Source of the DNA: Deltaproteobacteria bacterium
GTDB taxonomy: Bacteria; Myxococcota; SpSt-1050; JACRCP01
NCBI GenBank assembly: GCA_016218965.1
Contig: JACRCP010000029.1
Span: 1-45,197, forward strand
Length of the DNA: 45,197 nt
Direction of reading: 5' to 3'
The position numbers and the translations under genes were made by a program. Shown piece after piece: positions 41,051-45,197 of the stretch. Position 1 is the first letter of the stretch. Every line of letters begins with the position of its first letter. The notes under the pieces are model-generated. The model was not told where the DNA came from. It did not search any database and worked only from the letters and a program-made list of their open reading frames with translations.

Positions 41051-42745
41051 ATGGCACGCCTGAACTCGCCCGAAGACCTTGAAAAGCTCCGCCAAGAGGT
41101 GTTGTCCCGGAACGACCCCAAGAGGCCCTGCATTTCGATCTGTGCGGGTACAGGTTGCATCGCCTGCGGCGCGGCCGGGGTTGTCTCGGCCTTCGAAGAG
41201 GACCTCCGGCGGCAGGGGCTTGGGGACAAGGCTGACGTCAAGCGCACCGGCTGCCACGGATTCTGCGAACAGGGTCCGGCGGTCGTCGTCCATCCCGACG
41301 GCGTGTTCTATGCCCGGGTGAAACCCGAAGACGTCCCCGAGATCGTCTCAAGGACCATCAAAGAGAAGAAGGTCGTGGAACGCCTGCTCTACGTTGATCC
41401 GGCGACGGGGCAAAGGGTCGTCCACGAATCGGAAATCCAGTTTTTTGAAAAACAGAAGAGGCTTGTTCTTGGTTCCAATTCGAGGATCGACCCCGGGAGC
41501 ATCGAGGACTACCTCGCCGTCGGCGGCTATTCGGCCCTCGTCAAGGTCCTTCGCACGATGTCGCCGGAGAAGGTGATCTCGGACATCAAGGAATCCGGCC
41601 TGCGGGGGCGGAGCGGGAGCGGCTTCCCGGCCGGCAGGAAATGGGAGGCCTGCCGAAACGCCGAAGGCGAGACCAAGTACGTCATTTGCAACTGTCACGA
41701 GGGCGACCCGGGCGCATTCGTCGACAGGATGATGATGGAGGCGAATCCCCATCTCGTCCTGGAGGGGATGATCATCGGCGCCTATTCGATGGCAGCGCAC
41801 GACGGCTACATCTTCGTCGGGGGTGAGTTTCCCCTGACTGTGGAAAACGTCGGCATTGCCATCCGGCAGGCCGAGGAGCACGGCCTTCTGGGCCAAAACA
41901 TCCTTGGTTCGGGTTTTGACTTTACCGTGAGGTTGAGCATAGACGGCGGCAGCTACGTCTGCGGCGAGTCAACGGCGTTGATGGCCTCGATGGACGGCCG
42001 GGTCGGCGAACCCATCAGGAAGTATGATCACGCCACGGAGAGGGGGCTGCGGGCCAGGCCGACGGTTTTGAACAACCTCCAGACGTGGGCCAATGTCCCG
42101 CTGATCATCAACCAGGGCGTCGAGAGATACCGGAGCATCGGCACCTCCGGCAGCAAGGGGACGAAGGTCTTCTCGCTCACAGGCGCCGTTGTCAACACCG
42201 GCATGGTCGAGGTTCCGATGGGCGCGACCCTAAAAGAGATTGTCTTTGACATCGGCGGCGGCGTCCGGGGAGGGGGGAAGTTCAAGGCCCTCCAGGTTGG
42301 CGGGCCGCTGGGAGGGTTCGTCCCCGAAAACCAGCTCAATCTCAAGGTCGATTTCGACGAACTTGGCAAGGCCGGTCTGTCCATGGGTCCCAGCCTGGTA
42401 GTGATGGACGAAAACGCGTGCATTGTGGACACGGTCAAATATTTTGTCACTTTCCTCTCGGATGAATCGTGCGGGAAGTGCACCCCGTGCCGCGAGGTGT
42501 TCAGGCAGATCCTCAAGGTTCTCAACAGGATCAGCGGGGGAAGGGGACGGGAAGGCGATATCGAGCTTCTCAAGGAGTTGTCCGACGTTCAGCGGGACGC
42601 GACGCTATGTGCGCTGGGGCAGGGCGCCCCGAGCCCGATTGACTCCGCGCTTGCCCACTTCCGCGATGAATTCGAAGCACACATCGGGGAAAAGCGTTGT
42701 CCCGCCGGCGTCTGCAGGGGCCTGTCCGCGGCCGGACCCAGGTAA
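41051..42745 (+). CDS. bamH: NuoF-like NADH/FMN-binding subunit
   Basis: This 564-residue flavoprotein has an N-terminal thioredoxin-like 2Fe-2S domain (C31, C36, C68, C72), then the NuoF core: GLRGRSGSGFPAGRKWE (NADH/FMN), CNCHEGDPGAFVDR, CGESTALMASMDG and the N3-type cluster SCGKCTPCREVF at about 472-480. It resembles HydB/NfnB-like diaphorases. It would exchange electrons between NAD(H) and the BamD-F module, consistent with proposed flavin-based bifurcation. It is closely spaced with bamG and bamI. Confidence 0.94.
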   Translation: MARLNSPEDLEKLRQEVLSRNDPKRPCISICAGTGCIACGAAGVVSAFEEDLRRQGLGDKADVKRTGCHGFCEQGPAVVVHPDGVFYARVKPEDVPEIVSRTIKEKKVVERLLYVDPATGQRVVHESEIQFFEKQKRLVLGSNSRIDPGSIEDYLAVGGYSALVKVLRTMSPEKVISDIKESGLRGRSGSGFPAGRKWEACRNAEGETKYVICNCHEGDPGAFVDRMMMEANPHLVLEGMIIGAYSMAAHDGYIFVGGEFPLTVENVGIAIRQAEEHGLLGQNILGSGFDFTVRLSIDGGSYVCGESTALMASMDGRVGEPIRKYDHATERGLRARPTVLNNLQTWANVPLIINQGVERYRSIGTSGSKGTKVFSLTGAVVNTGMVEVPMGATLKEIVFDIGGGVRGGGKFKALQVGGPLGGFVPENQLNLKVDFDELGKAGLSMGPSLVVMDENACIVDTVKYFVTFLSDESCGKCTPCREVFRQILKVLNRISGGRGREGDIELLKELSDVQRDATLCALGQGAPSPIDSALAHFRDEFEAHIGEKRCPAGVCRGLSAAGPR

Positions 42746-42756
42746 AGGGGAACACG

Positions 42757-43359
42757 ATGGGAATCGTAACCCTGACAATAGACAACAGGGAGGTCAAGGC
42801 CGAGGAGGGGATGACCGTCCTTGAGGCGGCGAGAGGCGCCGGCATTGAGATCCCGACGCTTTGCTGGCACGAGAAGCTCAAGCCGTACACAGTCTGCCGG
42901 ATCTGCGTGGTGGACGTGGATGCCCGGGGTTGGACAAGCCTGGACACCGCCTGCTCGCGACCCGTCAAAGAAGGCCTGGTCGTGAGGACCAGGTCCGCGA
43001 AGATAGACAGGATCAGGAAGACCATCCTGGAGCTTCTGCTGGCCCATGCCCCGGATTCCCCGAAACTCCGGGAATATGCGAGCGAATACGGGGCGGACAG
43101 GGACCGTTTTGAGAAAGACCCGTCGTTCTGTATTGACTGCGGCCTGTGCGTCAGGTACTGCGCCGAGGTCAAAAAGAAAAACGCCGTGGGTTTCGTCGAC
43201 AGGGGGATCCGCAGGGAGATCTGTTTCGTGCCCGAGGTTGCCCTGCGGGAGTGCAACGGGTGCAAGGAGTGCTTCCCGCTTTGCCCGACTTCGTACCTCC
43301 AGGCCGCGTTCGTCCTGGTCCAGGCCCTGACGGCTCCGGCTCAACCCGAGAAACCGTAG
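42757..43359 (+). CDS. bamI: NuoG-like N-terminal ferredoxin subunit
   Basis: This 200-residue iron-sulfur protein corresponds to the N-terminal part of NuoG/HydA. The 2Fe-2S ligands are C36, C47, C50 and C66 (TLCWHEKLKPYTVCRIC). It also has 4Fe-4S motifs FCIDCGLCVRYC and CNGCKECFPLCP. It lacks the molybdopterin-like or H-cluster domain. AAAGGGG precedes ATG 42757, which is preferred over an upstream in-frame start. It is the last bam gene; no intrinsic terminator is visible, and a new promoter begins 19 bp later. Confidence 0.92.
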   Translation: MGIVTLTIDNREVKAEEGMTVLEAARGAGIEIPTLCWHEKLKPYTVCRICVVDVDARGWTSLDTACSRPVKEGLVVRTRSAKIDRIRKTILELLLAHAPDSPKLREYASEYGADRDRFEKDPSFCIDCGLCVRYCAEVKKKNAVGFVDRGIRREICFVPEVALRECNGCKECFPLCPTSYLQAAFVLVQALTAPAQPEKP

Positions 43360-43377
43360 CGTCGGCGGGCTTCCGCC

Positions 43378-43406
43378 TTGCACCATCCCGTCGGCTCGCC
43401 TATACT
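43378..43406 (+). promoter_or_regulatory. sigma70-type promoter downstream of bamI
   Basis: TTGCAC (43378-43383) and TATACT (43401-43406) are 17 bp apart. Transcription near 43413 would give a leader of about 56 nt to GTG 43469 and drive the two envelope genes. Confidence 0.72.
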
Positions 43407-43468
43407 GCATCCAGAGGCAAAAACGCCGAAAGAGCGCCTATCGAACAGCCCACCAGCGGGGTGACGAC

Positions 43469-44429
43469 GTGCCGGATGCAACCCGACGACTGAGACTCGT
43501 TTCCGCTTCCCTCGCCATCAAGCCTGCTCTTCGCGACAGGGGCGTTCGCGCAGGAACCGCCCAAGCCTGCCCCCGAAAAGAAACCCGAGGCCAAACCGCG
43601 CGCTCTCCCGACGCTTCTGGTCTTCGACCTTGTCGCCGAAAAAGGCGTGGACGCCGGGCACATGGGCGTTTTGACCGAGCTTGTCATCGACAAGGTGACA
43701 AGGACCCAGCGATATCAGGTCGTCGGGCAGAAGGACCTCGACAAGATGCTCTTCTGGGAACAGAACAAGCAACTCAAGGGCTGCACCGACACCGCGTGCC
43801 TCGTGCAAATCGCCGGCGCGATGGGCGCGCAGTACTACGTCGAAGGCTCGATCGGCGGGCTGGGCGACGAGTACATCATCACCCTCAAACTCATCGACGC
43901 GCAGAGCGTGAAGGTCCTCGAACGCTCAACCGAAAAGTTAAGCCGCGACGAGAAGGCGCTCTCGCGCGGGATGGAAAAGGTCGCGGACATCATTCTCGGA
44001 AACAAGCCCGCTGACGACTCGCCTCCCGGTGCTCGTGTAGGGGCGCCTGAAGCGAAGCGGAGTGCGCCCGTTGCGACCGCCGCGGTCGTGCCTGGCCCCG
44101 GGGCATTCGACAAGAAGCTCTGGGGACAGGTTGGAGTTTACTCGGGCGTAGGTTTCGCGGCCTTGGGCGGGATCTTTGCGGCGCTCGCCAAGAAGACCGG
44201 CGACGACTACAAAGCCGCGGGGAGCCAGGCCGAAATGGACGACCTCGCGTCGAAAAACGGACTGTACAACACGATGTCGCTTTCGGGCTTTGTTGCGGGC
44301 GGGGTTCTCGCGGCGACCGGCGGCGTCCTTTGGTACATAGGGGGCACGGAAAAACCGGCCGCGGCGCTCATGATTGTCCCCGCGGTCACTCCGGGGAACG
44401 TCTCGCTCGAAGTGGGAGGTGCGTGGTGA
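43469..44429 (+). CDS. CsgG/TolB-N-like envelope protein, frameshifted in the signal peptide
   Basis: The main domain, PTLLVFDLVAEKGVDAGHMG to RGMEKVADIIL, resembles CsgG/LpoB/TolB-N-type periplasmic proteins (AQYYVEGSIGGLGDEYIITL, LKLIDAQSVKVLERS). Two hydrophobic segments follow near the C-terminus (VGVYSGVGFAALGGIFAALA and GFVAGGVLAATGGVLWYIG). In the genomic frame the first start is GTG 43647, which cuts off a signal peptide and the first strand. From GTG 43469, MPDATRRLRLVSASLAI joins SLLFATGAFAQEPPKP if one A of 43520-43521 is skipped, giving a normal signal peptide cleaved after AFA. It is therefore either a frameshift mutation or a sequence error. It overlaps the next lipoprotein by GTGA. 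Confidence 0.72.
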
Positions 44430-45097
44430 AACAGATCACCTCCGTCGCATCAACCTTCACCTTTTTGGCCTCCGCCGGCATTCTCATCGCGTCGTGCTTT
44501 CCCCTGCCCGATGTCGGGCAGGAGGGCGAAGCGTGCAACGAAAAAGGGTTTTGCCGCAAAGGGTTCGTCTGTTCTCCCCAAAGGGTCTGCGTGAAACCCA
44601 CCGACCTTCCGCAGGTGGATGCCGGCACCGGGGCCGACGGCAGTTCGCAAGCCGACGCGGGCATTGACGCTGCGTCGAGTGGCGACGCCGGCGCAGATGC
44701 CGCTTTTTTCGACGGTTCCGGTGACGCGTCCGATGCGTCCGACTTGCCGGACGTGTCCGACGCAGGCGCCGACGCGGCCTCGGACGGCGGCGACCCGTGC
44801 CTCACGTCCAACCCGTGCGAGATCGCGCCCCAGCCCGAATGTATTGACGCCAACACCGTCCGCACGTACCAGGCCTCCGGCACGTGTCAAAACGGCGAGT
44901 GCATCAACCGCCCCTACGACGACACCACATGCACCTTCGGATGCGCCGCCGGCAAATGCAACCCCGACCCCGGCCAGGACGGAGGGACCGACACGGGCGG
45001 GCCGGAAGATGCCGGTTCGAACGACGCCTCCGACGACGCGGCAGATCTTCCCGACACGTCAGACTCTAGTTTCGCCATTTCAGTGCTGAAAAGTTGA
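44426..45097 (+). CDS. Asp/Ala-rich lipoprotein, apparently interrupted
   Basis: A signal peptide with lipobox IASC (C24) is followed by a small Cys module (CNEKGFCRKGFVCSPQRVC) and an Asp/Ala/Gly linker with a 9-bp repeat (GDASDASDLPDVSDAGAD). A second Cys module (CLTSNPCEIAPQPECIDA, then CQNGECIN and CTFGCAAGKC) and a second Asp-rich linker come next. The linker breaks off at LPDTSDS (about 45066) and the frame ends a few codons later in lower-GC sequence. The complete gene probably had another domain. GTG 44426 overlaps the preceding stop, with GGGAGG upstream. Confidence 0.72.
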   Translation: MKQITSVASTFTFLASAGILIASCFPLPDVGQEGEACNEKGFCRKGFVCSPQRVCVKPTDLPQVDAGTGADGSSQADAGIDAASSGDAGADAAFFDGSGDASDASDLPDVSDAGADAASDGGDPCLTSNPCEIAPQPECIDANTVRTYQASGTCQNGECINRPYDDTTCTFGCAAGKCNPDPGQDGGTDTGGPEDAGSNDASDDAADLPDTSDSSFAISVLKS

Positions 45098-45197
45098 CAA
45101 ACACGGCTACCCGGCGTCTTTGAGACGCCAACCCTTTTGCCCAAAGGTGGTAGCCATGCTTGAAGGCATTCTACGCGACCTCCTGGAGCTTACGCAA
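45067..45197 (+). mobile_element. possible insertion-sequence end
   Basis: Sequence character changes at about 45067: GC drops and the lipoprotein frame is lost. The new segment starts with the perfect palindrome tttcagtgctgaaa (45078-45091). It has a hairpin ggcgtc/gacgcc (45113-45129), then AAAGGTGG and an ATG at 45156 opening MLEGILRDLLELTQ, which runs off the window. This order (terminal palindrome, short leader, open frame) fits the left end of an IS. The family is not identified. Confidence 0.35.

Overview
The window is about 45 kb of high-GC DNA from a Gram-negative anaerobe. No rRNA, tRNA or CRISPR array was seen. Several features point to a deltaproteobacterial-grade lineage (Desulfobacterota, Myxococcota or a related candidate phylum): lipoproteins with long Asp/Gly/Ala/Thr linkers behind the lipobox, a TamB/Omp85 pair, and a class II (tungsten, ATP-independent) benzoyl-CoA reductase cluster. 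The species cannot be fixed from the sequence.

Layout. 1-1.6 kb: the end of a coiled-coil gene and a B12-binding radical SAM gene. 1.6-7.4 kb: a compact histidine operon, hisG-hisC-hisB-hisH-hisF-hisA/I/E, behind a sigma70-type promoter and an apparent attenuator whose leader peptide contains HHREH. hisF carries a 57-residue insertion made of 7-bp repeats, and the last gene is a HisA-HisI-HisE fusion. 7.4-9.7 kb (minus strand): an aminotransferase class V-like gene and an amidohydrolase. 9.8-12.8 kb: a lipoprotein alpha/beta hydrolase, a frameshifted DUF3800 gene and a short lower-GC patch. 12.8-14.3 kb (minus): a split UxaA/SAF-type hydratase. 14.4-17.3 kb: ECF sigma factor, zinc-finger/DUF4384-like anti-sigma protein, and a secreted caspase with a C-terminal outer-membrane barrel. 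17.4-21.1 kb: two Asp-rich lipoproteins, a four-helix-bundle protein and a small membrane peptide. 21.2-28.3 kb: TamB and a seven-POTRA Omp85 protein.

28.4-43.4 kb holds the lower benzoyl-CoA pathway: oah, had (opposite strand), dch, a ketopantoate-reductase-like gene, then bamB-C-D-E-F-G-H-I. By analogy with Geobacter, BamB (W-pterin) with BamC reduces benzoyl-CoA to the 1,5-dienoyl-CoA, and BamD-F (Hdr/MvhD-like) and BamG-I (NuoEFG-like) supply or bifurcate electrons. Dch hydrates the diene, Had oxidises the alcohol and Oah opens the ring. 43.4-45.2 kb: a CsgG/TolB-like envelope protein and one more lipoprotein, which appears to be interrupted by foreign DNA at the window edge.

The most unusual feature is genome-scale rather than a single gene. 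Degenerate tandem repeats of exactly 7 bp or 9 bp occur at more than ten places. They lie between genes, across a stop/start junction and inside reading frames. In frame they supply a loop of HisF, a segment of an aminotransferase, the hydrophobic cores of two signal peptides, and linkers of lipoproteins and of the four-helix protein.
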